Assembly (NCBI RefSeq): GCF_016316925.1
Contig: NZ_JAEEGB010000004.1
Span: 1 to 64,000 of the forward strand
Source of the DNA: Clostridium aciditolerans
Lineage (GTDB): Bacteria; Bacillota; Clostridia; Clostridiales; Clostridiaceae
Reading direction: 5' to 3'
Length of the DNA stretch: 64,000 bases
Shown here: in pieces, positions 6,943 to 14,139 of the stretch
How positions within the stretch are numbered: the first letter of the stretch is position 1
How the letters are laid out: each line of letters opens with the position of its first letter
Notes under the pieces: model-generated
Database searches by the model: none
Seen by the model: only the letters and a program-made list of their open reading frames with translations
What the model was told of the DNA's origin: nothing
Program-made: the position numbers and the translations under genes

Positions 6943-7364
6943 AATGAAGGAAATTTATTATAGCGAGATTAATTATTTTATCAATCTCAAATAAAGTTTA
7001 ACCTCAAATAAAAGTTTTTATACTAATTATATAAGGTAAGTTGAGAAGTAGATATAATATTTTATGGTTTTAAATTAAAATAACCCTGAATTTAATCAGA
7101 GTTATTTTAATTCTGCGGCTAATTGTTTTAAGTAGATGTTAATCATAATTTTATGGGTAGTGTTACATTATCAAGGCATTATATATTTTAGCCAAAATTT
7201 TAAGTTTTATACTAATGAGCTACAAACATTAATTAATAGTTTTTAATACAACCTTTAGCAGCAACTAGATTTTTTACATGCAATTTAATAGGTTATTAAA
7301 TAGAAAAATACATAAACTTATACTACAATCAAACATTTAATAAATTAAAAGGAGGAACTAGATT
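6943..7364. other. 420-bp non-coding stretch with an orphan terminator-like hairpin
   Basis: No credible start-plus-RBS frame is visible. At 7077-7110, AAAATAACCCTGA pairs with TCAGAGTTATTTT and is followed by AATT, resembling an intrinsic terminator with no gene in front of it. The right-hand end (7309-7330) holds an ACATAAACTTATA box also found before the first SASP gene, probably promoter sequence for the next SASP. Confidence 0.5.
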
Positions 7365-7562
7365 ATGGCAAGTAGAGGAAATAGAGTGTTAGTACCACAA
7401 GCAAAAGCAGGATTAGATAGATTTAAAATGGAAGCAGCTAGAGAAGTAGGTGTAAATCTAAAAGAAGGATATAATGGAGATCTTACTTCAAGAGAAAATG
7501 GTTCTGTTGGAGGACAAATGGTTAAAAAAATGGTAGAAGCTTATGAAAAAGGCTTACAATAA
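7365..7562 (+). CDS. Alpha/beta-type small acid-soluble spore protein, copy 2
   Basis: The 65 residues start MASRGNRVLVPQAKAGLDRF, carry a protease-site segment FKMEAAREVGV and the LTSRENGSVGGQMVKKMVEA DNA-binding block. It is a paralog of the protein at 5850 with the same ends and a divergent middle. The RBS is AAAGGAGG. It is a single-gene unit with its own terminator. Confidence 0.95.
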   Translation: MASRGNRVLVPQAKAGLDRFKMEAAREVGVNLKEGYNGDLTSRENGSVGGQMVKKMVEAYEKGLQ

Positions 7563-7573
7563 TATACTAGAAT

Positions 7574-7606
7574 GAAAGTCAGAGTTAAACTAACTCTGAC
7601 TTTTTA
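7574..7606 (+). terminator. Intrinsic terminator after the second SASP gene
   Basis: AAAGTCAGAGTTA and TAACTCTGACTTTTT form the stem with a short AAC loop. Confidence 0.88.
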
Positions 7607-7628
7607 TTACCTATAAATTATTAAAATA

Positions 7629-7799
7629 CTAGTTTAAATTGTTACTTTTAGAATTTTTATTAATGTAAATTGTAAATGACTCTATTCCTAAATTAGCAAA
7701 TTTAATAAATAGGATAAGAGAATATATAAGCAATCCCATTACCGAAATAAATAATATCATACCGAGAATACCAACTATAGCAAAAATATGATAATTCAT
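7629..7799 (-). CDS. Small single-pass membrane protein of unknown function (56 aa)
   Basis: On the minus strand an ATG preceded by AAGGGGG opens a 56-codon frame, MNYHIFAIVGILGMILFISV then a second hydrophobic stretch (GLLIYSLILFIKF) and a polar end (KNSKSNNLN). It is one long or two short membrane helices. The RBS is 12 nt away, slightly far. No family is recognised; codon use and frame length make it plausible, not certain. Confidence 0.5.
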   Translation of the reverse strand: MNYHIFAIVGILGMILFISVMGLLIYSLILFIKFANLGIESFTIYINKNSKSNNLN

Positions 7800-8151
7800 C
7801 ACACTAAAACCCCCTTATGCTAAATATATTAAATTAATATTATGATATTACAAAAAATAAATAGATAAGAAAAAATTATTATAAAAAACAAATAGTTAAT
7901 GTCATTACAGTGGAGCACTTGTTAAATTCATGTGCTTATTTTTTATCGAATTAATTTGTATTTTAATAATATTTAGTTGATTAAAGAGTTAAAGTTCTAT
8001 TTTTTATACAAATTTAATTCAAAAATATCTTAAATTTTGTAAATAATGGTTGAATATTTGTTTGGAATCGTGTATAATTATAATTAGGAGATAATAATAA
8101 CTTTATAGTAACTTATATCGATATTGTTATTTAAAAATGGAGGTGCTTATA
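7800..8151. other. 350-bp intergenic region with a promoter and a small hairpin
   Basis: TTGAAT at 8050-8055, a 17-nt gap and TATAAT at 8073-8078 form a good sigma-A promoter for the Spo0E-like gene. At 7915-7945, AGCAC pairs with GTGCT ahead of a T run, a terminator-like hairpin with no clear gene before it. Nothing else is seen. Confidence 0.55.
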
Positions 8152-8313
8152 GTGGACAAGCAGTTAATTGAAAAAATTAAGAAAATAGAAAAGATGAGAG
8201 ACTATATGCATGACTTGATAAATAGAAAGGGCAGTTTAACTGATCCGGAAGTGATATTAGCAAGCCAAATGCTAGATTGTAGCTTAAATGAGTACAATAG
8301 ATTGTTCATTTAA
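8152..8313 (+). CDS. Spo0E-like sporulation regulatory protein
   Basis: A GTG start behind TGGAGGTG opens 53 codons. The product has the two-helix form of Spo0E-family aspartyl-phosphate phosphatases, with the signature SQMLD (usual SQxLD) at residues 41-45 and the following NEYNRL helix. These proteins dephosphorylate Spo0A-P or a related phosphorelay protein and delay sporulation. Size is typical. A strong vegetative promoter lies 74 nt upstream. Confidence 0.82.
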   Translation: MDKQLIEKIKKIEKMRDYMHDLINRKGSLTDPEVILASQMLDCSLNEYNRLFI

Positions 8314-8382
8314 ATCTTAAAAATTTTTATATTAATCATCAGTTCATTAATTTAAAAAAGTAATCTAAGGTGAGGTTTAAGT

Positions 8383-8769
8383 ATGACTTATAAACGCAAT
8401 AGGCTGCAGTATGGGCTTATGGTACTAGTTGTAATTATTTTAGGATTATGCTCAAGAAGAATGAGTAATCTTATACCAGGATTTTTAAATACATATTTAG
8501 GTGATGCTCTTTGGGCGTTAATGATTTTCTTTACATTCGGTTTTATTTTTAGAACTATAGAGACAAAGAAAGTTGCATTAATAGCAATAGCATTTTGCTA
8601 TTTTATTGAATTAAGCCAGTTATACCATACAAGTTGGATAGATAGTATTAGAAAAACAACAATAGGAGGATTGGTATTAGGATATGCATTTTTATGGAGT
8701 GACTTACTAGCCTATGCTATAGGAATTGGAGTAGGAGTAATTATGGAACTTTTTTTATTTAAAAATTGA
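8383..8769 (+). CDS. DUF2809 membrane protein
   Basis: The 128 residues comprise four membrane helices with the DUF2809 landmarks: GLCSRRMSNLIPGFLNTYLG, DALWALMIFF, IELSQLYHTSWIDSIRKTT and GYAFLWSDLLAY. Function unknown. The RBS is AAGGTGAGG. The last codons overlap the -35 of a promoter pointing at the rnf operon. Confidence 0.82.
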   Translation: MTYKRNRLQYGLMVLVVIILGLCSRRMSNLIPGFLNTYLGDALWALMIFFTFGFIFRTIETKKVALIAIAFCYFIELSQLYHTSWIDSIRKTTIGGLVLGYAFLWSDLLAYAIGIGVGVIMELFLFKN

Positions 8770-8794
8770 ACTAATATAAATTTTATGGTATATT
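8766..8794 (+). promoter_or_regulatory. Probable sigma-A promoter of the rnf leader
   Basis: TTGAAC, a 17-nt spacer and TATATT. The -35 overlaps the stop codon of the DUF2809 gene, so transcripts from here begin near 8801 and start with a roughly 200-nt leader before rnfC. Confidence 0.6.
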
Positions 8795-8815
8795 CTTTAC
8801 GTAATATTTTTTTAT

Positions 8816-8903
8816 CGGTTGGACAAACTAAAGTTTGATTCCAAGAAATTTGTTTCTAGGGTGGGAAACTCTTATTTGAGTATCCCATTTTTTTTATTTT
8901 TTG
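8816..8903 (+). promoter_or_regulatory. Structured leader with terminator ahead of rnfC
   Basis: Three small stems follow one another: CAAAC/GTTTG inside GGA...TTCC, then AGAAA/TTTCT, then GGGAAACTC with GAGTATCCC followed directly by T8. The last is a textbook terminator located between the promoter at 8766 and rnfC, so it either attenuates the rnf operon or ends read-through from the DUF2809 gene. No known riboswitch consensus was recognised. Confidence 0.6.
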
Positions 8904-9003
8904 AAATACCTAGTGTTTAAATTTATTCTTTTATTTGTTTTGCTAAATGCGTTAAATTTTTCTCTAAAGAAATGCATTTTATTTATACAAGGGAGGTTTA
9001 CTT

Positions 9004-10320
9004 ATGAATATATTCACTTTTAAAAGAGGTATCCACCCACCACATGGGAAATACCTTACTGAAAATAAAGCTATTGAAGAATTACTTCCAAAAGGATTAT
9101 TAATATATCCGATGTCACAACATATAGGTGCTCCTTGTACTCCTTTAGTAAAAAAAGGAGACAGAGTATTAGTTGGACAAAAGATTGGTGAGGCAAAGGG
9201 TTTTGTTTCCTCTCCAGTGCACAGCTCTGTTTCTGGAACAGTGGAAAAAGTTATTGAAATGCCTACATCTAATGGAAGCAAGGTTATGTCTATAATTGTT
9301 AAAAATGATGAGCTTTATGAAGAAATAGAAATACCAAAGTCTAAAGAGTATTACAAGTTATCTAAAGAAGAAATAATAGGTCTTATTAGAGAAGCTGGAG
9401 TAGTGGGAATGGGTGGAGCAACTTTTCCAACTCATGTAAAGCTAAATCCTCCACCAGATAAGCCTATTGATTCTATAGTGATAAATGCTGCAGAGTGTGA
9501 ACCTTATTTAACCTGTGACCATAGATTAATGCTTGAAGAAACTGGTGAAATAGTTGAAGGGTTAAAGGTATTAGCATTCCTATTCCCACAAGTCAAAATA
9601 TATGTTGGAATTGAAAATAATAAGATGAATGCAGTGCAGTTAATGAAAAAAACTCTTAAGGATATTCCTAATATGGAGGTAGCTCTCTTAAAGACAAAGT
9701 ATCCTCAGGGTGCTGAAAAACAACTAATATATGCTATTACTAAAAGAGAAGTTCCTTCCGGTAAGTTACCAGCAGATGTAGGATGTGTTGTGCAAAATAT
9801 TACAACTGTTCGTGAAATATATAATGCAGTAGTGCTTGGAAGGCCGGTTATGACAAGAGTTGTAACTGTAACGGGAGAAGCTGTTAAAAACCCTAAAAAT
9901 TTAAAGGTCAAGCTTGGTACATCTTGGTCTGAACTGATAGAAGCCTGCGAAGGTTTTAAGGAAGAGCCTATAAAGATTATAGGAGGAGGACCAATGATGG
10001 GAATGACTATATCCTCCTTAGAAGTTCCAGTTGTTAAGGGAACCTCAGGGATACTTTGCTTAACAAAGGAACAAGCGGCAATACTAGAGGAATCAAGCTG
10101 TATTAGATGCAGTAGATGTGTACAAGTTTGCCCTATGAAATTAACTCCAAGTTTTCTTGATTCTTATTCAAGAAGAAAAGAAGACGAGGCTTTTGAAAAG
10201 CTCCATGGCATGGATTGTATTGAATGTGGATGCTGTACCTTCTCATGCCCAGCTAAGCGTCATTTAGTACAATCTATACGTACAGCCAAAAGAAGGATTA
10301 TAGCAAATAGAAAAAAATAG
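9004..10320 (+). CDS. rnfC: Rnf complex subunit RnfC (NADH dehydrogenase-like)
   Basis: RnfC is the peripheral subunit that exchanges electrons with NAD(H) in the ferredoxin:NAD+ oxidoreductase. The 438 residues show the N-terminal barrel domain (GIHPPHGKYLTENKAIEELL), a VGMGGATFPTHVKL nucleotide/FMN-site motif near 137, the SLBB-like region, and two 4Fe-4S motifs near 366 (CIRCSRCVQVCP) and 405 (CIECGCCTFSCP). AAGGGAGG precedes the ATG. It is the first gene of rnfCDGEAB, the order usual in clostridia. Confidence 0.97.
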   Translation: MNIFTFKRGIHPPHGKYLTENKAIEELLPKGLLIYPMSQHIGAPCTPLVKKGDRVLVGQKIGEAKGFVSSPVHSSVSGTVEKVIEMPTSNGSKVMSIIVKNDELYEEIEIPKSKEYYKLSKEEIIGLIREAGVVGMGGATFPTHVKLNPPPDKPIDSIVINAAECEPYLTCDHRLMLEETGEIVEGLKVLAFLFPQVKIYVGIENNKMNAVQLMKKTLKDIPNMEVALLKTKYPQGAEKQLIYAITKREVPSGKLPADVGCVVQNITTVREIYNAVVLGRPVMTRVVTVTGEAVKNPKNLKVKLGTSWSELIEACEGFKEEPIKIIGGGPMMGMTISSLEVPVVKGTSGILCLTKEQAAILEESSCIRCSRCVQVCPMKLTPSFLDSYSRRKEDEAFEKLHGMDCIECGCCTFSCPAKRHLVQSIRTAKRRIIANRKK

Positions 10321-10339
10321 ATTAAGGAGTGGCACTATA

Positions 10340-11272
10340 ATGATTAAAACAAATTTTGCATTATCGTCATCCCCACATATTCGTGATAATGATTCTACAA
10401 AATCAATTATGAGGGATGTAATAATTGCCTTAATACCAGCAACCATAGCGGGAGTATATTTTTTTAAAACTCAAGCTTTACTTGTGATATTAACAACAGT
10501 TATATCCTGTGTTGCCACAGAGTATGCATGGCAAAAGATTACAAAACGTCCGATTACTATTGGCAACTATAGTTCGGTGGTAACGGGTCTTTTACTTGCC
10601 TTTAATGTTCCACCAACCTTACCTCTATGGATGGCGGTTGTCGGTAGTATCTTTACTATACTTATAGTTAAGGAGTTTTTTGGAGGCATAGGACAAAATA
10701 TAGTTAATCCAGCACTAGCAGGAAGAGCATTTTTACTTGCTTGTTATCCTGTTGCTATGACTACATGGAAGATGGATGAAATTACTTCAGCTACACCACT
10801 TGCAATTTTAAAATCACATCAAGGAAATTTACCGAGTTTATATAATGTTTTTATAGGACATGTAGGTGGATGTATAGGTGAGACTTCAGCCTTAGCGCTG
10901 CTAATTGGTGCTGCTTATCTTTTCTATAAAAGAATTATTACATGGCATATACCAGTATCTTATATAGCTACAGTTTTAATACTCACAACTATTATAGGCA
11001 GGAACGGATCAATGACTGGGAACGGCATTTATGAAATATTTGCTGGTGGTCTTATGCTAGGTGCTTTCTTTATGGCGACGGATTACACGACCTCTCCAAT
11101 GACAGCCAATGGTCAAATTGTATTTGGAATAGGATGTGGTTTTTTAGCTACAGTAATTCGTATTTTTGGAGGTTATCCTGAAGGAGTGTCCTATTCTATA
11201 TTAATTATGAATTTGTTTGTTCCACTAATAGATAAATATGTAACTCCAAGAGTCTTTGGGGAGGTGAAGTAA
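10340..11272 (+). CDS. rnfD: Rnf complex membrane subunit RnfD
   Basis: The 310-residue protein has multiple membrane helices and, near residue 150, the SATPLA motif in which Thr152 is the expected attachment site of covalent FMN. The GGIGQNIVNPALAGRAFLL and MATDYTTSPMT segments are family-typical. RnfD carries electrons through the membrane and is part of the ion path. It starts 19 nt after rnfC with AAGGAGTG. Confidence 0.96.
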   Translation: MIKTNFALSSSPHIRDNDSTKSIMRDVIIALIPATIAGVYFFKTQALLVILTTVISCVATEYAWQKITKRPITIGNYSSVVTGLLLAFNVPPTLPLWMAVVGSIFTILIVKEFFGGIGQNIVNPALAGRAFLLACYPVAMTTWKMDEITSATPLAILKSHQGNLPSLYNVFIGHVGGCIGETSALALLIGAAYLFYKRIITWHIPVSYIATVLILTTIIGRNGSMTGNGIYEIFAGGLMLGAFFMATDYTTSPMTANGQIVFGIGCGFLATVIRIFGGYPEGVSYSILIMNLFVPLIDKYVTPRVFGEVK

Positions 11273-11845
11273 TTGAAGGATAAAGAAATAGTTAAATTAG
11301 GATTAATTCTTTTAATTATTGCCTCAGTGGCAGGATTTATACTAGCAGGTGCTTATTCAATTACTAAGGTACCTATAGAAAATCAAAATGTTAAAACTAA
11401 TAAAGAGGCTATGAAAGAGTTAATTACAGATGCAGAAGATTTTAAAAAAGTTCAAGGTGTTAATGAAAAAAATATTTTAGAAGTTAACGAAGCAATAGCA
11501 GATTCTAAAACTATAGGATACACCATAAAAGTTTCCAGCAAAGGTTATAGTGGAGAAATACAAACTATGGTAGGTATTTCTACTAAAGGAGAGGTTACAG
11601 GAATTAAAATATTATCTCAATCTGAAACTCCAGGACTTGGTGCTAATGCTGTGCAGCCAAAATTTTCAGGACAATATAAGAATAAGCCTTTAGCTAATGC
11701 TCTTGAAGTAGTAAAACATGCTGTATCAAAACCAAATGAAATTGAAGCCATGACAGGTGCTACAATTACTTCAAAAGCAGTTACTACTGGAGTTAACGAA
11801 GCTGTAGATTTTTATAAAAACAAGTTGAAAGGGGGACAAAAATAA
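11273..11845 (+). CDS. rnfG: Rnf complex flavoprotein subunit RnfG
   Basis: The 190-residue protein has one N-terminal membrane anchor (residues 9-29) and an extracytoplasmic FMN-binding domain with the EAMTGATITSKAV motif, where Thr164 should carry covalent FMN. The start is TTG directly after the rnfD stop, with GGGGAGGTG as the RBS inside rnfD. It overlaps rnfE by one base, indicating translational coupling. Confidence 0.95.
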   Translation: MKDKEIVKLGLILLIIASVAGFILAGAYSITKVPIENQNVKTNKEAMKELITDAEDFKKVQGVNEKNILEVNEAIADSKTIGYTIKVSSKGYSGEIQTMVGISTKGEVTGIKILSQSETPGLGANAVQPKFSGQYKNKPLANALEVVKHAVSKPNEIEAMTGATITSKAVTTGVNEAVDFYKNKLKGGQK

Positions 11846-12519
11846 TGGCAAGCATTAAGGAAAGGCTTAAAAATGGTATTTTTACTGAAAATGCAATATT
11901 TGTACAAGTTCTAGCAATGTGTCCTACTTTAGCTGTTACTACAAGTGCAAAAAATGGTATAGGAATGGGATTAGCATCAACTGTGGTGTTAATGGGTTCT
12001 AATTTTGTTATATCCCTTCTTAGAAAATTTATACCTGATAAAATACGAATACCTAGTTTTATAGTTGTAATAGCCGGATTTGTTACTCTTATCCAGTTTT
12101 TGATGCAAGGTTTTGTACCTTCATTATATAAGTCTCTTGGTATATTTATACCACTTATTGTTGTTAACTGTGTTATTCTTGGAAGAGCAGAAGCCTATGC
12201 TTCTAAAAATGATCCTATTTCTTCAATATTTGATGGACTTGGTCAAGGAATAGGTTTTACATTAGCTTTAGGAGTTATAGGAATCATAAGAGAATTTCTA
12301 GGCACTGGTAAAATATTTGATATTCAAATTGCTCCAATTTCATATGAACCTGCTTTGATTATGATACTTGCACCAGGTGCATTCTTTACGTTAGGAATTT
12401 TAATGGCACTTCTTAATTATTCAAAGCTTAAAAAGAGTGGAAAAGGGAACAAAAGAATTTCTGAATTTGAAGGCTGTGCACATTGTCCTAATAAATCCGC
12501 ATGTTCTTCTATCAAATAG
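11845..12519 (+). CDS. rnfE: Rnf complex membrane subunit RnfE
   Basis: The 224-residue integral membrane protein is homologous to RnfA and NqrD. It has the conserved VQVLAMCPTLAVTTSAKNGI and IVVNCVILGRAEAYAS segments, whose Cys residues help hold the intramembrane 2Fe-2S cluster shared with RnfA. The C-terminal tail is Cys-rich (CAHCPNKSAC), an extension not essential to the fold. The RBS GGGGG is inside rnfG. Confidence 0.95.
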   Translation: MASIKERLKNGIFTENAIFVQVLAMCPTLAVTTSAKNGIGMGLASTVVLMGSNFVISLLRKFIPDKIRIPSFIVVIAGFVTLIQFLMQGFVPSLYKSLGIFIPLIVVNCVILGRAEAYASKNDPISSIFDGLGQGIGFTLALGVIGIIREFLGTGKIFDIQIAPISYEPALIMILAPGAFFTLGILMALLNYSKLKKSGKGNKRISEFEGCAHCPNKSACSSIK

Positions 12520-12548
12520 CAGTGTATTGAAAGAAAGGATGTTCAACA

Positions 12549-13127
12549 ATGAAACTATTTTATTTAGTTATTGGAGCTTTATTTGTTAATAACTTTGTAA
12601 TGTCAAGATTTTTAGGGATATGCTCCTTCCTTGGAGTTTCTAAAAAAATTGAAACAGCAAAGGGAATGGGCCTTGCGGTCACTTTTGTTATGACCATTGC
12701 ATCGCTTATTACTTATTTAATCAGTAATTTTATATTAATACCTCTAAATATAACTTATTTAACCACTATGGCGTATATTTTAGTTATTGCTTCTTTGGTA
12801 CAATTCGTTGAAATGGTAATAAGGAAGATGAGTCCATCTCTTTATTCTGCCCTTGGGATATTTCTTCCGCTAATTACAACAAACTGTGCTATTCTTGGAG
12901 CGGTATTAATTAATGTACAGGAAAAATATACTTTAGTAGAATCTTTAGTCTTTGGTGCTGCCTCTGGTCTTGGATATATGCTTGCGATAGTACTTCTTGC
13001 AGGGCTTAGAGAAAGAATGGAAGCTAATGATAAAATACCTGAAGCTTTAAAGGGATTACCATTATCATTAATAACTGCAGGATTAATGTCTATAGCATTT
13101 TTAGGATTTCAAGGGTTAATACATTAA
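12549..13127 (+). CDS. rnfA: Rnf complex membrane subunit RnfA
   Basis: The 192 residues have six predicted helices with [20 protein letters not shown] and [13 protein letters not shown], the paired half-motifs that complement RnfE for the membrane 2Fe-2S site. Length is standard for RnfA. It sits between rnfE (29-nt gap) and rnfB (18-nt gap); the RBS is GAAAGGATG. Confidence 0.96.
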   Translation: MKLFYLVIGALFVNNFVMSRFLGICSFLGVSKKIETAKGMGLAVTFVMTIASLITYLISNFILIPLNITYLTTMAYILVIASLVQFVEMVIRKMSPSLYSALGIFLPLITTNCAILGAVLINVQEKYTLVESLVFGAASGLGYMLAIVLLAGLRERMEANDKIPEALKGLPLSLITAGLMSIAFLGFQGLIH

Positions 13128-13145
13128 GAGAGGAGGTATCTATGA

Positions 13146-13940
13146 ATGAAAGAATTATTATTTGCAGTTATAACTTTAGGTGGACTTGGCTTATTATTTG
13201 GAATAATTTTAGGATATTCTTCTAAGAAATTTGCTGTTGAAGTAGATGAAAAAGTACCATTAATAAAAGAATGTTTACCTGGAGCTAATTGCGGTGGTTG
13301 TGGATATGCAGGGTGTGATGCCTATGCCCAAGCTGTTGCAGATGAAATTGCCGCAACAAATTGTTGTGCTGCTGCAGGGGCTGCAGTGGCTGAGAAAATT
13401 GCAGAAATAATGGGAGTATCAATTAATGCGGGAGAAGCCAATGTTGCTTTTGTAAAATGTAAAGGAACTTGTGATAAAGCTAAGGAAAAAGGAATCTACT
13501 ATGGGATAGCGAACTGTATTGATGCAGTGAACATACCTGGTGGTGGTTCAAAGGCCTGTGAGTTTGGATGTCTAGGTCTTGGTAGCTGTGTTGAAGCTTG
13601 TAAGTTTGATGCATTGAATATTATTAATGATGTTGCAGTAATAGATGAAGATAAGTGTATAGGATGCGGCGCTTGTGTAAAAACTTGCCCTAAAAAAGTT
13701 ATAGATCTGCTGCCGGTATCAAAAAAAGTTGAGATAGGATGTAATTCGAAAACAAAAGGAATAGAAGTTAAGAATAACTGCAGTGTTGGATGCATATCTT
13801 GTGGTCTTTGTGCAAGAAACTGTCCTGAAGAAGCGATTGAAATGATTAATAATCTTCCAGTTATAAATCATGATAAGTGTGTAGGTTGTGGAATTTGCAT
13901 AGAAAAATGTCCAACTCATGCTATTGTGAATAGAAAATAG
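13146..13940 (+). CDS. rnfB: Rnf complex ferredoxin-type subunit RnfB
   Basis: RnfB accepts electrons from reduced ferredoxin. An N-terminal membrane helix (residues 4-23) is followed by the CX5CX2CX4C cluster site at Cys43, 49, 52 and 57. The C-terminal half holds further ferredoxin-like 4Fe-4S motifs (CEFGC...CVEAC; CIGCGACVKTCP; CSVGC...CGLCARNCP; CVGCGICIEKCP). GGAGGT supports the ATG at 13146; an out-of-frame ATG lies 4 nt upstream. It is the last gene of the operon, followed by a terminator. Confidence 0.96.
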   Translation: MKELLFAVITLGGLGLLFGIILGYSSKKFAVEVDEKVPLIKECLPGANCGGCGYAGCDAYAQAVADEIAATNCCAAAGAAVAEKIAEIMGVSINAGEANVAFVKCKGTCDKAKEKGIYYGIANCIDAVNIPGGGSKACEFGCLGLGSCVEACKFDALNIINDVAVIDEDKCIGCGACVKTCPKKVIDLLPVSKKVEIGCNSKTKGIEVKNNCSVGCISCGLCARNCPEEAIEMINNLPVINHDKCVGCGICIEKCPTHAIVNRK

Positions 13941-13986
13941 TAGGAATTACGTGAAGAGTAGCATATAATATTTAATGTTTAAATAG

Positions 13987-14026
13987 AACCCTATAGTTAG
14001 GACTTTTTCTAACTATAGGGTTTTCT
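13987..14026 (+). terminator. Terminator of the rnf operon
   Basis: AACCCTATAGTTAG and CTAACTATAGGGTT form a perfect 14-bp stem with an 8-nt loop, followed by TTCTG. It could also serve the converging polC transcript. Confidence 0.88.
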
Positions 14027-14139
14027 GTACTAAGATATATTATTAAGTATTACAAAGATAATCATCTTAGAATAAACTTCGAGAACTAGTAATTAATCAT
14101 GTACTTTGTACTATCAACCTGAACTAGAACTTTTACTCG

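Noticed and set aside
8816-8903. T-box riboswitch before rnfC, suggested by the AGGGTGG sequence
   Set aside because: The T-box needs AGGGTGGNACCGCG and a long specifier stem; neither is present and rnf is not an aminoacyl-tRNA-related operon.
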